NCBI GenBank assembly: GCA_023512835.1
Contig: CM042087.1
Span: forward strand, 51,640,265 to 51,704,264
From: Taxillus chinensis
Lineage: Eukaryota > Streptophyta > Magnoliopsida > Santalales > Loranthaceae
Direction of reading: 5' to 3'
DNA: 64,000 bases
Under the pieces are notes generated by a model, which worked only from the letters and a program-made list of their open reading frames with translations, had not been told where the DNA came from and ran no database searches. A program made the translations under genes and the position numbers. This document shows, one piece after another, positions 32,691 through 45,310 of this stretch (position 1 is the stretch's first letter; every line of letters starts with the position of its first letter).

Positions 32691-32974
32691 ACAATTCCAC
32701 AAGTTCAGGACCCAAAAATTTGCTCATCCTGCACATGGTTAGCTAAGAAAGGAACAAAGTCTCCTGCACAATGGTTAGCTTGCAAACAAATTTATTGAAG
32801 AAAACAAATAAGAGAAAATAACATAAAATAAAACACAAAGAATAAACATTGGGTTGCCTCCCAACCAGCGCTTTATTTAAAGTTGTAGCTAGACTTTCAG
32901 TGATGATCATGCAATGGTGAAAGAGAGGGAATCAACTATCTCCCTCTCGAGTTGAATCAAAGTAAGGTTTCAGC
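32691..32974 (-). other. Spacer between pol and accessory promoter, copy A
   Basis: Non-coding, AT-rich, with a conserved 'ttgggttgcctcccaacc' block (32849-32866), itself an inverted repeat (ggttg / caacc). The same block is present in copy B (45520-45537). Confidence 0.6.
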
Positions 32975-34138
32975 CTATTGCCATTCACCCAAAATTTCTT
33001 GCCATCTACTGACTTGGAGCTCAAAGCTCCCATATGGCTTCTTATCAATTATCACAAAAGGTCCCATCCACTTGGACCTTAATTTGCCAGGAAATAACCT
33101 CAACCTTGTGTTAAATAGAAGAACTTTCTGTCCTAAGGTTAAAGGTTCATTGTTGAGTTGCCTATCATGCCATTTCTTAGTTCTTTCTTTGTAAAATTTA
33201 GCACTATCATAGGCATCCAACCTAAGCTCATCTAACTCAATTAATTGAGTCATCCTAAGCTCCTTGATCTCTTGTGGGTTGAAATTTAACTTCTTCAAGG
33301 CCCAATGAGCCTTGTGTTCTAGTTCCACAGGCAAGTGACATGCCTTACCATATAGAATACGGTAAGGTGACATCCCAATGGGAGTTTTGTAAGCTGTCCT
33401 ATATGCCCATAAGGCTTCATCAAGCCTTTGAGACCAATCCTTCCTATTGGCTCCAATAGTTTTCTCTAAAATGGCCTTAATCTCTCTGTTGGACACTTCG
33501 CTTGTCCATTAGCTTGTGGGTGGTAAGCTAAAGACTTCCTATGAGTGACACCATACTTGTTCAATAATTTATCAAACAATTTGTTGCAGAAATGACTACC
33601 CTCATCACCGATTATAGCCCTTGGTGTCCCAAAACGGCTAAAGATGTTCCTAGTAAGGAAGTGAGTCACAACCCTAGCATCATTCACTCTAGTAGGAATA
33701 GCTTCTACCCACTTAGACACATAATCCACAGCAAGCAAAATGTATGAATACCCATCGAATTGGGGAATGGCCCCATGAAGTCAATGCCCCAAATGTCAAA
33801 AATTTCAACCGGAAGAATTCCAGTTAAGGGCATCTCATTTTTCCTAGATAGACCACCTACCCTTTGACATCTATCACACTTTTTGATGTAGACATAGGTG
33901 TCTTTCACCATGTGAGGCCAATAAAAGCCACACCGCATGATCTTAGCCACAGTTGTTTGCACCCCAAAGTGGCCCCCATAATGTGATGCATGACAATGAT
34001 GTATTATGTCATCTACCTCCTCCTCAAGGACACACTTTCTTATGATTTGGTCTGGACACCTCCTATAAAGAATTGGGTCTTCCCAAATGTATTTCCTAGC
34101 ATCCACTACCAATTTCTTTCTCTTGGTGGTAGTCTAAC
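32975..34138 (-). pseudogene. pol: Athila integrase, copy A
   Basis: The N-terminal zinc region (IIHHCHASHYGG through KKCDRCQRVGG) and the first catalytic Asp (IWGIDFMGPF) are in 33705-34112; the second Asp (AIIGDEGSHF) is in 33466-33738. The frame then shifts one base at about 33505, exactly where the catalytic Glu block should be, and continues in 32975-33496 ([32 protein letters not shown], then the C-terminal [11 protein letters not shown]). Another shift occurs near 33740. Copy B shares the shift at the Glu. Confidence 0.88.
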
Positions 34139-34800
34139 CGCTGGGTATGAACCCGGTGGCTAAATAATTTGCTATGTCAAGCAAACCAAGGAAGATGATG
34201 CACCTCAAACAACTTCTCATCGGGAAAGTCATCTACAATGGGTAGAGACTTAGGTGCATTCTCCACACGGGAGAGGTGATCAGCCACGAATTAAGGGCTC
34301 CCTTTGTGTCTCTAATTTCAAGGTCAAATTCCTGTAAGAGGAGAACCCATCTAATCAAGCGTGGCTTAGCTTCTTTTTTAGCAAACAAATATTTCAATGC
34401 AGCATGATCAGTATAAACAATGACTTTAGACCCCAAAAGGTAGGGTCTAAACTTGTTGCAACCATAAACCACGGCTAGCAACTCTTTCTCGGTGGTGGTA
34501 TAGTTCGTTGAGCATCATCTAAGGTCTTACTAGCATAGTAAATGACCCTAAACACCTTTTCTCGCCTTTGCCCTAAGACTACCCCCACAAAGATAATCAC
34601 TCGCATCACACATTAGCTCAAAAGGCCGAGCCCGGTCAGGTGTGACTATAACAAGTGCATGACTAACTTACCCTTGAGGATATTGAAAGCTTCTAAGCAA
34701 TCTGCATTAAATTCAAAGCTTGTGTCTTTTTCTAGCAACCTACTCATGGGTTTTGCAATTTTTGAGAAGTCCTTAATGAATCTCCTATAAAAGCCAGGCA
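34139..34800 (-). pseudogene. pol: Athila RNase H, copy A
   Basis: Best seen in 34233-34481: [20 protein letters not shown] followed by DHAALKYLF. The region 34482-34800 contains the start of the domain in broken frames; the intact reading is in copy B. Frame loss near 34505 involves a C-G where copy B has C-T-G. Confidence 0.83.
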
Positions 34801-35837
34801 TGGCCAAGGAAACTTCTCACTCCTTTTTCATTGGTTGGAGGTGGCAGAGTCTCAATAGTGGAGATTTTTGCCTTGTCTACCTCCAAACCATGTGCAGACA
34901 CCTTGTGCCCTAGAACTATCCCCTCTGTTACCATGAAATGGCATTTCTCCCAATTTAGGACTAGTTCCTTCTCCTCACATCTCTCTAAGACCACATCTAG
35001 ATTTTTCAAGCACTTGTTGGTAGGAGGAACCAAACACCGAGAAGTCATCCATGAAGACCTCCATGATCTCCTCAACCAAACCCTGAAAAATAGCCATCAT
35101 ACACCTTTGAAAGGTGGCGGGGGCATTACAAAGCCCAAATGGCATTCTCCTAAATGCAAATGTGCCAAAAGGGCACGTGAAGGTGGTCTTTTCTTGGTCC
35201 TCGGGCTTAACCATGATCTGATTATACCCGGAATAGCCATCTAAAAAGCAAGAGTGACTATAGCCAGCTAACCTATCCAACATTTGGTCAATGAAAGGAA
35301 GAGGAAAATGATCCTTCCTAGTGGCCTTGTTCAGCTTCCTATAGTCAACACACACTCTCCACCCCGTCACGGTGCGAGATGGGATCAATTCATTTTTCTC
35401 ATTCTTAATCACAGTCATGCCCCCTTTCTTGGGCACAACATGCAATGGACTCACCCACTCACTATCAGAAATAGCATAAATTATACCCGCATTTTTCCAT
35501 TTTAAAATTTCTTTTCTAACAACTTCTTTCATAGCAGGGTTTAATCTTCTTTGTCTTTCAAAGAAGTGGGTTTAAAGTCATCATTCATTAAAATCTTATG
35601 CATGCAAATCCCTGGACTAATACCCCTAATGTCTTCAATGTTCCATCCTAGGGCCTTTTTATGTTTCCTAAGGACTTCTAACAATTGAGTACACTCCACA
35701 TCATTCAAATTAGAAGCAACAATAACAGGGAATTGATTTGTAGAGTCTAGAAATTCATACCTTAGGTGTCCAGGCAGCTCCTTCAGTTCTGGAGCTGGAG
35801 GCATGTCATCTTCTTTCTCCTCCTCAGCTTGCTCCAA
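34785..35837 (-). pseudogene. pol: Athila reverse transcriptase, copy A
   Basis: 35541-35837 is the conserved linker before RT (LPGHLRYEFL, then ISPGICMHKILM). 34975-35532 is RT proper: WVSPLHVVPKKGGMTV, VCVDYRKLNKATRKDHFPLP, MPFGLCNAPATFQRCM and the active-site box EVFMDDFSVFG. FMDD in place of YxDD is usual in Athila. 34785-35075 continues as the thumb/connection (GIVLGHKVSAHGLEVDKAKI). Frame breaks near 35050 and 35560. Confidence 0.9.
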
Positions 35838-36460
35838 AGAGTTTGTAATTTGCTCATTTTCCTCACTGTCAAGTACATCTCTTCATCTTGTTGAGCTTCT
35901 ATAAGTGAAGGGCTCCATCATTGGTGGTAGTAATTTCTTCGCCAAGTAATCTTCCACCAATTCCTCAAGGTCTTCAATCCAAAGGCAATCCTCCTCCTCT
36001 TGACCTTGCAAAGCCTTCCCCATGTGGAAGACTAAGGTTTCCTCATTAATTCTCGAGTTAGCTGCCCTTGAGCAACATCAATCAATGCACAACCCGTTCG
36101 AGAAACGGTCTTCCAAGGAGTAACTGAACTCCTCTATCTTCTTCCATCTCCAAAACAACAAAGTCCGCTGGAAATATGAAGGAGCCCACTTTAACTAGCA
36201 CATCTTCAATGATTCCTTCAGGCCTTCCAGTGGACCGGTCTGCGAACCGCAATGATATGGAAGTGGGCTTCATGACCTTAAGCCCAAGTCGTTTATACAA
36301 AGCGAAGGAAATCAAATTGATGCTGGCCCCTAAATCACAAAGGGCCTGCTTCTTGCGGTGCATTGCCAATCACACAAGGGAGATTAAAGCTGCCCGGATC
36401 TTTATGCTTGATGGGCAAACTTTGTCGAACAACACTTGCTCACCTCGTTAGTGATCGCCA
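35838..36460 (-). pseudogene. pol: Athila aspartic protease, copy A
   Basis: 36082-36369 contains ALCDLGASINLI, the Athila protease motif in which Asp-Leu-Gly replaces Asp-Ser/Thr-Gly, and VQLLLGRPFL near the C-terminus of the domain. Frames downstream (35838-36080) are acidic and broken; one break near 36054 has C-G where copy B has C-A-G. Confidence 0.85.
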
Positions 36461-38338
36461 CCGTCTCATGATCCCCATATTTCCTCTTCTTTGTCACAAA
36501 ATCTTTGATGTATTTTCTGTACCGAGGCATCTGCTCCAAAACTTCCACAAATGGAATGTTAATCTCAAGCTTCTTGAACAAACTCAGGAAGCGCTCATAC
36601 TCTTCTTCAACCCTCTGGTTCCTCAGCCTCCGAGGAAATGGCATAGTAGGCCCGAGTTCTTGCTTCCGTTCTTGACTATTCTGTCTTGACTCAACTGCTT
36701 GTCCTTCTTTTCTTGCACTTTTTCTTCACTTTATCTGATTTTCCTTGGTCATCAGCTTCCAAGGGACTTCTCTGGTTCTTCTGGATTTGCCTTCTTCTTA
36801 GGCTCCTCGGCTTCATTCGGTGTCTTCCCGCTCCTTAGAGTGATAGCCTTGCAACTCTCCTTGGGGTTCACCTCGGTGTCACTTGGAAAAGTGTTGGTGG
36901 ACACCCTTTGATTAGCATTCGTGCCATGCTCACAAGTAACTTCTCCATACTTTTAAATGAAGTCTCCATATTCTGAATTGAAGATTCCGGTGTGACTACC
37001 CTTTCCTCCAAATTATCCTCACTTTTGGTTGGCTCATCCACATTTCGATATACCCTTCCTCTTTCGTTGTTGAGGCCGAGGTCGTTTCGCTCGAATCCTG
37101 GAGGTGGGTGTAAATAATTATCCGTAGCATACGGATTTTGCTTCATCCCTGGAGGCACATATTTGTCTTGAAATGAGGTATCTCCCCCTCGGTTCGAGTT
37201 CTCTGAAATGGTTGAGATTCTGCCGATTCTGGTTGTACCCTAGTTGTTGTTGTTGAGGATAAAATTGTTGTTTCCGGTACAAGCCCTTTCCTCCAACATA
37301 ATTTGCTTCTTCACTCCACTCCAGCCCTGCTCAACTCCTGGTAAAGCTTGTGATCCTTCAACTTTAAGAGCCAATACTTCCATGCCTTTCACTAAAGCTT
37401 GAATCGTGCTTGCACATCATTGGAAGAATTTTCAACTGAAGCTATCTTCTCCCTTGGCTTTGAAGTACGCACATTAGACCACCGCCAATCAGCTAATGAC
37501 AGCCTCTCCAAGAGCTCGTCGCTGCGCGTCGGGCTCTAGATTCATCAAGCATCCTCCACAGTTGCATTCACCTTGTCTTGTGAATGGGACTGAAGACCTG
37601 TGTAGAAAGATTCAATTTGAATCCACCTGGGGTCTTCCATGATCAGGGCATCTTCTCACTAAGTCTTTGAAACGCTCCCAAGCTTCATGAAGAGTCTCCA
37701 TCTCATCTTGCCTGAACCTGCTAATCTCTCCTCTGAGCTGGATCACCTTGGAAGGAGGGAAGTACTTTGACATGAACTTGGTCTGCATCTCCTCCCAAGT
37801 GTTGATTGAACCTGTTGGCAGACTGTTGAACCAGCCAAGAGCTCTATCCCTTAAAGAGAAAGGGAAAAGCCTTAGCTTTATGGCCTCCTCCGACACGTTG
37901 TTGATCTTGATGGTGTCACACACCTGGTAGAACCTCATCAAATGCTGGTGTGGATCATCCACGGCTGTTCCTCCAAACGCATTGTTGCTCACCATGTTGA
38001 TCAATGCCGGCTTCAGCTCGAAGCTATTCGCTTGGACTCTTGTCTGCCGAATCCCAGAATAGTGGTCTGACATCATCGGCCTCGCATAATCTAAGAAGGT
38101 TCTGGGCATAAACCTATTACCCTCTTCTTCCTGGATATTGGCCATTGTAATTGGCCCCTCCTTGCGGTGCACCACCATCAGGTCCGAGATCCGCCATCAG
38201 ATCGCCTACGGATTGCTCCAAGCCTTGCAATGCTTCTTCCGCCTCACGTCTTCGCTTCCCTAGCCGCTCTACGACGAGCTCGAACAACCTTTCAGGTTCC
38301 CGCGTAAATTGTATATCCTCCTCTCTTTGCATGCACAA
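36461..38338 (-). pseudogene. gag: Athila gag, copy A
   Basis: A possible start is at 38338 (MCMQREEDIQF). The capsid region is in 37612-38178 (DDPHQHLMRFYQVCDTIKI, LRLFPFSLRDRALGWFNSLP, WEEMQTKFMSKYFP). 36868-37158 carries the C-terminal SSIQNMETSFKSMEKLLVSM block, and 36402-36644 the segment linking Gag to protease (PRYRKYIKDFVTKKRKYG). Stops and shifts separate these. No zinc knuckle was identified. Confidence 0.85.
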
Positions 38339-38520
38339 CTAGGAATCCTTGATGTATGTTCCCTGTAAACAACAACAAGAACACACCCAGAGCTCCGAAC
38401 AATGCAAAATAAACAAATAAAGAACACAAAATAACAGAAAAGTAAAGACAAAATAAAACACCAAGATCGAATTCAAACAATTTCACTCAATGTTGATTTT
38501 AAAAACTAGTTAACCGTTGA

Positions 38521-38539
38521 ATCCCCGGCAACGGCGCCA
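38521..38539 (-). other. Primer-binding site of Athila copy A (Asp-tRNA type)
   Basis: The minus strand reads tggcgccgttgccggggat three bases after the LTR end. This is the hallmark primer site of Athila elements, complementary to the 3' end of an Asp tRNA. Confidence 0.92.
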
Positions 38540-38542
38540 ATT

Positions 38543-40047
38543 TGACAGACAAGATTTTTAGCCTCTCTAAAAGAGCTAGCTAATGTCGTTAAATCTCTCT
38601 TCAAGATAATAAATTCCCTAAGTTTGCACTAAAAGAATAGCAGCAAGAAAGGGGTCGAACCCACAGGGATTAACCTAGTTCTCTAGTTCTCAAATCAAAA
38701 CACCCAATTACTCTTGTTCTATAAAATGTCTTGGCAAAAAGTTTTCTTTTTTTAAACTAAAGATCTAATTTTTATTTGATTTTCTAAATAAACAAAGAAA
38801 GTAAACTGATTTTAGGATTAAGATTCAAGGATTAAAAGCATCTAGGGTCACAATTTCACCTCCCTATGTTATCTCTACTGGTTCATGGTATTAGGGTTGT
38901 CTGATTGAAAACATGCTAAACACAAGCCAAGGACAACAAATGGTCATTGAGGTCCTTTTAAGAGTTGTATGCCAGAATGGTCATCTAAACACACAAACAT
39001 GCAAAGCCAATAAATCATACTTGCAAAAGGATAATGATCACACCAATTACAAATAAGTTATGAATCTCAATCTGCCCCGGACTAGGGCTAAGAATACCAA
39101 GGTGTACATCCAAAGATAGAATTAAGAACAGATTCATAAAACATGCAAAACTCAATCATCCAATCCCAATATTCATAAACACACAAAACAACAAGGGGGC
39201 TACATTGCTCCCCTAGATTAAAAGACTACTCACGCATGATTACAAGCAAAACCAAAGCGAAAAGCTCAACATCTTCTTCTTGATCACGCGCACAGCAAAG
39301 CTTCAAATCCAGGCTCCAAAATCCGCGACGGCTGCTGCGACGGCTGCTCTCCTAGGTCAAGGAGCACCTCCAAGTCGTGGAGCCTCTCTCTCTCTAAAAC
39401 GTGTAGTGGGGTTAAGCATGGCTAGCAAGGGGCGTGGAGCTCTTATTTATAGAGTTTGGATGGGCCTTGAGGTGTGTACCCTAGCCCACTTATCAAAACG
39501 GCGTAGTTTTGATAAGTAACACTCGAAACATTAAAAACTCTATCTTCCATCCACAATTTGGACTTGGGCCTTTAGGAACAAATGATCAGCATGGAAAAAC
39601 GATTGGATCGGTCCAAAAATATCTCTGCACGCCAATTTGCACGTGATATGGTGAATTCACGTGCACCTCCAAATCAGCTCAAACTTCACCCCAAGCTTCC
39701 TTGCATCATGTAGAGGCCTGAGAGGCAAAAATATGCTTGCACGTGATATGGGTGAATTCACGTGCAACTCCAAATTAGCTCCAAATGCTCTGAAATTTCT
39801 CCTGGTAGGTAGAGGCCATCATTCTAAGCAACTTTTGTTCTTGCACGCCAATTGTTTGAGGTCATCTACTATGTCAAAAGTGAGGTCCAAAACCTGCCAA
39901 AACGACTTAAAAGCGCATGTATTTGCAACTAGCATCTTCCTAGGGGTTAGAGCAAATATATATGATATATGAAGCAATAAGGCTCTAATCATGCTCTTAA
40001 ACATCCTAAATAAACACTAGAATAACGGCATAAAATGCACGTTATCA
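38543..40047 (-). repeat. Athila LTR, copy A 5' end
   Basis: 1,505 bp from tgataacgtg (40047) to gtctgtca (38543). U3 palindromes, TATA box and short CT run match the other Athila LTRs. A dyad with 12-bp arms acttatcaaaac / gttttgataagt sits at about 39488-39517. Confidence 0.93.
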
Positions 40048-40861
40048 ACTACTCACGCATGATTACAAGCAAACACAAAGCGAAAAAGCTCAACATCTTC
40101 TTCTTATTCACGCGCGCAACAAAGCTTCAAATCTAGGCTCCAAAATCCGCGACGGCTGCGACGGCTGCTCTCCTAGGTCAAGGAGCAACCTCCAAGTCGT
40201 GAAGCCTCTCTCTCTCTCTAAAAACGTGTAGGGGGTCTAGGGATGCATAGCAGAGGGCGTGGAGCTCTTATTTATAGAGTTTGGATGGGCCTTGAGGTGT
40301 GTAACCTAGCCCATCTATCAAAATGACGTAGTTTCGATAAGTAACACTCGAAACTTTAAAATCTCTATCTTCCATCCACAATTTGGACATGGGCCTTTAG
40401 GAACAAATGATCAGCATGGAAAAACGATAGGATCGGTCCAAAAATATCTCTGCACGTCAATTTGCACGTGATATGGTGAATTCACGTGCAGCTCCAAATC
40501 AGCTCAAACTTCTCCCCAAGCTTCCTTGCATCCTATAGAGGCCTGAGAAGCAAAAATATGCTTGCACGTGAAATGGGTGAATTCACGTGCAGCTCCAAAT
40601 GCTCTGAAATTTCTGTGGTAGGTAGAGGACATCATTCTAAGCAACTTTTTGTTCTTACAGGCCAATTGTTGGAGGCCATCTACTATGTCAAAAGTGAGCT
40701 CCAAAATCTGCCAAAACAGCTCAAAAATGCATGTATTTGCGAATAACATCTTCCTAGGGGTTAGAGCAAATATATATGATATATGAAGCAATAAGGCTCT
40801 AATCATGCTCTTAAACATCCTAAATAAACACTAGAATAACGGCATAAAATGCACGTTATCA
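40048..40861 (-). repeat. Athila LTR fragment, copy B
   Basis: The first 814 bp of an Athila LTR on the minus strand (tgataacgtg at 40861), ending abruptly at 40048 against the start of copy A's 5' LTR. Copy A therefore seems to have inserted at about LTR position 814. It differs from copy A in its CT-repeat and nearby sequence (40200-40250). Confidence 0.9.
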
Positions 40862-42391
40862 AATACACCACACTTGAACCATTGCTTGTCCTCAAGCAAA
40901 AACATACAAGCATGCAAAAATAAAATAAACACGCAGTCAAACGGAAGAAAAATAAAATAACAATCAAGGAGAATCATAGTTTCCTAAGCATGCAACTCTA
41001 TCATGATGAAATGGGAATTTAAGCATCAAAATGAGTCATAACTCGGTTCATTCATGTCCATATCCCTAGTCCAACAACCATGCAATATCACCACTTAATT
41101 TCAGATATGAGCAAGCAATCCATGATAAAATAGCACCTAGTTTCCCTTTAAGTTCTTACCAAGGATAAGCAGCCTCACTCAAATATAATAATTCTCAAGC
41201 CCAATACCTATCAATGAACAATGGATGGAAAACTCTATCTCTACACTCGCCATCAGCTATTGATTAAGTACTTGCTAAGCAATCACGAGAGTTCCCTATT
41301 GTGCTCATCAAAGAAAACACACTCTCTATTCTACTTTATTTGAACTCACACGCTAGTTTAATAACTGAATAAACAAAACATGAGCCAAAGAATTGAGCTC
41401 AACACTCTCAAATAAACAAAAACTCAGCCAATGTGGCTACAAATCTAAACAATCACACATAAACATCAAACCATTGTGGCTTTTATTCTGAATTTTTTTT
41501 TTTTTTTTTTTAGTAATAACCTTACAAGGTTGCATTTTATGCTCTCCCTTGATGGATTATTCACTCTTTTTTTTTACTCACATAACACATAAATAAGACT
41601 GATTTTTTCTAATGCATACCCCTTGCCATTTTGCTACATAAGGAGAGACAAAAATTCATTGATGTCTCACATCCCATTTTCCAATTAAGTGATGGCTTTT
41701 TCACATTCTATATCACGACCTTTTCCAATAATATCACACAATAAAGAAAAGAATGCAAAGACAGTCACAGTGACTCAGAGGTCTTGCATCCTAACTAAAC
41801 ACCAAACACTGAGCACTAATAAGTAATCACATGCTTACTTGACTCGTACCATTAAATAACCAATGTTGAATGCAAGAAGAGTAGCAATTATTACCCATAC
41901 CCTAAATGTCATTCAAGGGCTAAAAAGAAACCGTTGTCATTTTGCATTTCTTTTTCACTCAACTTTAAGAGTTACTTAGGTCTATCATAGCATTTCATGC
42001 TCAGCTAATATTCAAAACTCAGCTCCAAAAACATGGTGATATCATTCAACGAGATAAAGACATGATTAAACCAATTCAGAGCACATTTTAACTACTTAAA
42101 AACCCTTATCACAACATGATACTAATGTGGCATAAAAAATTAAATTTTAAGCCAAAATTGCATACTTAATATCCATGCCTCCACAAGCAAATCATTCAAG
42201 CAAACAACTCAAACAATCATGCAACTAAAAACAGTTTTTTTTTATTTTTTGTTTTTTTTTAAATAAAATAAATGACTAACAAACTATCTAGGATAAAATT
42301 ATAAATAAAACATGCAATCACAACATAAAAGACAAGCAAGTGGCTCAAGTCACTCCCCATACACCACACTTAAAATGTGCTATGTCCTCAT
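40862..42391 (-). other. Athila copy B: 3' non-coding region
   Basis: Aligns along its length with 28139-29667 of copy A. Primer-like tracts occur at 40864-40875 and 42361-42371. No gene supported. Confidence 0.75.
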
Positions 42392-43401
42392 GGCATAAAA
42401 TAGGGAGTAGGAAAAACACTTACCCCTGGTTTGGCACATCGTATGATAGATGACATTGGCCACTATTCGTCGCACCTGAGCCACAAAGTCAACCGACGTC
42501 TCGCCGCGCACTTCCCAAGTTTCCTGCCCTAGAATAGCCATCATGTAGTAGCAAGCAAAGATCCCACAACTGAATTGGTCGGTTGTTGGGGAATTTCCAT
42601 TTCATTGTAGTGAATAAGAGGTAGCTTGTCCGCCAACAAGCCTTCTTTGATCATCGCCGCTTTGATTCGTTTGATGAATCCATGCACTAACTGTCTTTTT
42701 CGTCCTGGCAAATCCTTCGCCTTGGCTTGGATCATATAGCACGGCATGTCCTACATCCGGATTCAAACGGACCAGGACATAGTGGCGGTCAATGTGCACC
42801 GGAATTAGCACCTCATGCATACCATGCCAAGAGCGGTGCCCTTCATTCTCACCATTGATGCGTTGGCGCCACACCTCTTCGAACAAGGGTTGATTGAATA
42901 TCTCACATAGCATGATGGAAGTGAAATGAGCTAAGGGGTAGTTATGAGGCTCGGCCTCCACTACATAGCGCATGGTCCGCGAAGAGGTCTATCTCGTCGC
43001 AGTAGAGATATTCGTTCTCCTGAGATCCCCTTTAGGCTAAAAGGAGTGAAGATATCATTATCCCGTATAAAGCGAGCCCTATGAACCATGGAATTGATGA
43101 ACTCTTCAAATGCCGCTTGGCTCTCGTCGGATGATAAAGCTGGATTAATGATTAAATGGATAGGAGGTCCAAGAAGATCTTCAAGTTCGGTAGGCATGTA
43201 TGCACCCCAAGAGATAGGAAGTATAGCAGGCACAAGAGCCTGAGAATATGCAGGATCGGTAAAGGCCTGGAAGGGTGAATACCCTTCGCCTGGCTCTGCC
43301 TCCTCTGGGTGATAGTAGGATGGCCGAGTGAAGGTTCCTGGTTGAGGTGGATCTGCCTGGGCTAGATAAGAAACTTCGGGGGGATGGAGAGGGTTCTTCA
43401 T
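42392..43401 (-). pseudogene. Accessory gene copy B, Ulp1/SENP-like protease half
   Basis: Frames 42961-43401, 42602-42973 and 42541-42747 together cover the domain. Frame 42602-42973 keeps His and Asp in a single frame: HIDRHYVLVRLN with His near 42784, and AVLYDPSQG with Asp near 42733, 17 residues apart. The Gln pair IPQQ follows in another frame, and the Cys codon (TGT at 42566-42568) in a third, so one-base errors or mutations separate them. The copy supports the assignment made in copy A. Confidence 0.8.
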
Positions 43402-44730
43402 CGGATATCTCCACTCTAGGAGAACGTTTTGATGCTTTCGTCTTGCTCAAGGCCTTCCAGATTTTGCCTAGGAGGCCTTTGACTTCGTATTGTCCTTCCT
43501 CGGGGCTTCCACCTCGCGCCGGGTTCTGGCATTTGCCTCCCTGAGCCGCTGTGTTTCTTGCCTCCAAGCTTCGGTAGAGGCAGCAGGAGGAGCTTCGGGG
43601 CCTCCCATGCTCTAGGAGATGCATGAGCGATTACATCCGGGGCCTCCCATGCTCTGGTTCTAGGTTGTGAAGTAGCTTGTTGGTCTCCAGAGATGAGGGC
43701 CATTAATTCCTCAAATTGGGCACTTGTGATGTGCCCATTAGTGATCGCCCAATTGATGACCTCCACTTCGCTCACCACCTGCCCACTAATGCCTTGAAAG
43801 AAATTGAAAATATCTTCTTTGTGTACATTGAACCGCATGTACATGGTAGTGAGTCCGTATAGAGTCCGCTTCTTTTGATCCAAATGAGGAGAGGTCTCCC
43901 TTGCAAAGTCAGGTGGATCGCTCCACATGAACACCGTGCCTAGCGGGCCGTGTGATGGAGGAGGAACATTGGTTGCCCAATGACCTCTGGTACTGATCCC
44001 CAAACCCCCTTCAAGATGCAATACTCTTAACACCCAGGTGAGAAGGAAAAGTGATGCTATCCATGGAAGAAAAATGCAAAACAGGCATGTTTTGAAATAT
44101 CAAACACAAAAATCTGCCATTTATCTCGCTTTGATGAGTTTTTCTTCCACCATTTAAAAATGGTAGTGGCCCAATCCACATTTAGCATATGCTCAATGCT
44201 ATACATCAACTCCAGGTGTGGCTTAGGCACACTATCTATCCCACTGGTCTGAATCAGTAAGCATTTCCCTACCAGGTAGGCTAGGCATCTAAATTTTCCA
44301 ATAAAACCATTCTTGGTATACTGCCTTCGACTTTGAAATTTTCTAGCATAGTTGCATGCAGTACCAAATTCTCCTAGGCTTAGCTGAGGAAAGTTATCAC
44401 TGGGTATAGGGAGGTTAAAGCAATGTCTAATAATTTCAGGGGTAATTCTGACATAAACCCCTTGCACAACCCCTATCAGTTCATCCTCACTTACATAGAC
44501 AGATGCATAAAATTCTTGTAAGGCAGAGTAGGAAATAGCTGGCTGGGCTGATACTAACCTTTGTAATCCCAGATTTTGAATTTTAAGAGCCACCTCTCTA
44601 GCCCACCCGGCTACGAAGCCTCCAAAGCTTGCATATCAAGAGCATGTCCCAAGAGTATCTCCTCTTCAGGTTGGCTATCGGCACTAGGTGAGTGCACCTC
44701 CTCCTGGCCAGTCCTCCTTGTGCGCACCAT
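43402..44730 (-). pseudogene. Accessory gene copy B, N-terminal half
   Basis: The ATG at 44730 gives the same Arg-rich start as copy A, 125 bp below a TATA box. 44057-44593 is a 178-codon open stretch, the best preserved view of the N-terminal domain: LQEFYASVYVSEDELIGVVQ, ITPEIIRHCFNLPIP, LSLGEFGTACNYARKFQ and VPKPHLELMYSIEHMLNVDW. 43416-44033 continues through a Ser/Pro/Arg-rich linker. It resembles the 'putative plant transposon protein' family; function unknown. Confidence 0.68.
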
Positions 44731-44850
44731 CTTTGGAATGAGAATAAAGAGCAGAGAGCGAAAACCGAAGAGCAAAAGAGCAAAAGGGGCAGAGTTTCTC
44801 TAATACTCAGATCTGAAGTGATTTTGGTGTGGAAGCCTTTGAAGATGGCC

Positions 44851-45310
44851 TCTCTTTATATAGCGTGCGAAGGAAAGATGCTCCAATTGGCGTGATACAC
44901 GTGCCCCTAACTTTTCGGAGTGTCCGACCAAAATAGCCTTTGCACGTGAATTGGCTGAATTGGCGTGCGGTCGAATCGTCCCAAACTTTGGTGGTGGGTC
45001 CCCCATGAGCTGGCAAGCAATAGTTCCTTCGCACGTGAATTGTATGAAGCTTCTAGGAGGGCTAAAATTGGTATTTTGCATTTTTGAACCTCCATATGAC
45101 AGCTAGCAATTCGCGTGCAAGAGTAAATGTGATTCACATAGTCTTCATTTACCGTTCCAGAAAGGTACGGCTCAAAAGGAGTTGCACGTGAATTGGGCAA
45201 TTCACGTTCAAATTCACGTTCAAGCCCAATCTAGCCCACATTTCTCCACCGAGTTGCTTATGCATTATGGACCATCTTTAAGTCTTGCATGTGAATTGTT
45301 TGAGCCCATC
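44851..45310 (-). promoter_or_regulatory. Putative internal promoter of the accessory gene, copy B
   Basis: A TATA box (tatataaa, minus, 44855-44862) is preceded by gcacgtgaattggc / gaattggcgtgc (44941-44968), gcacgtgaattgta (45030-45043), gcacgtgaattgg / caattcacgttc (45183-45209) and a tgcatgtgaattgtttgag block (45286-45305). Order and spacing match copy A. Confidence 0.65.

Larger units (their letters stand above)
26632..40047 (-). mobile_element. Athila-type Gypsy element, copy A (full length, defective)
   Basis: About 13.4 kb with two LTRs (5' at 38543-40047, 3' at 26632-28138), an Asp-tRNA-type primer site, gag, protease, RT, RNase H, integrase, and an accessory gene with a Ulp1-like C-terminus. 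All genes are broken. The right flank is an Athila LTR fragment (copy B) and the left flank is Copia gag; matching target duplications are not seen, explained by later LTR recombination (see findings). Confidence 0.88.

Noticed and set aside
40048..40861. Considered as a solo LTR
   Set aside because: It is truncated at 40048 and continues at 40862 into internal Athila sequence with primer tract, so it belongs to copy B.
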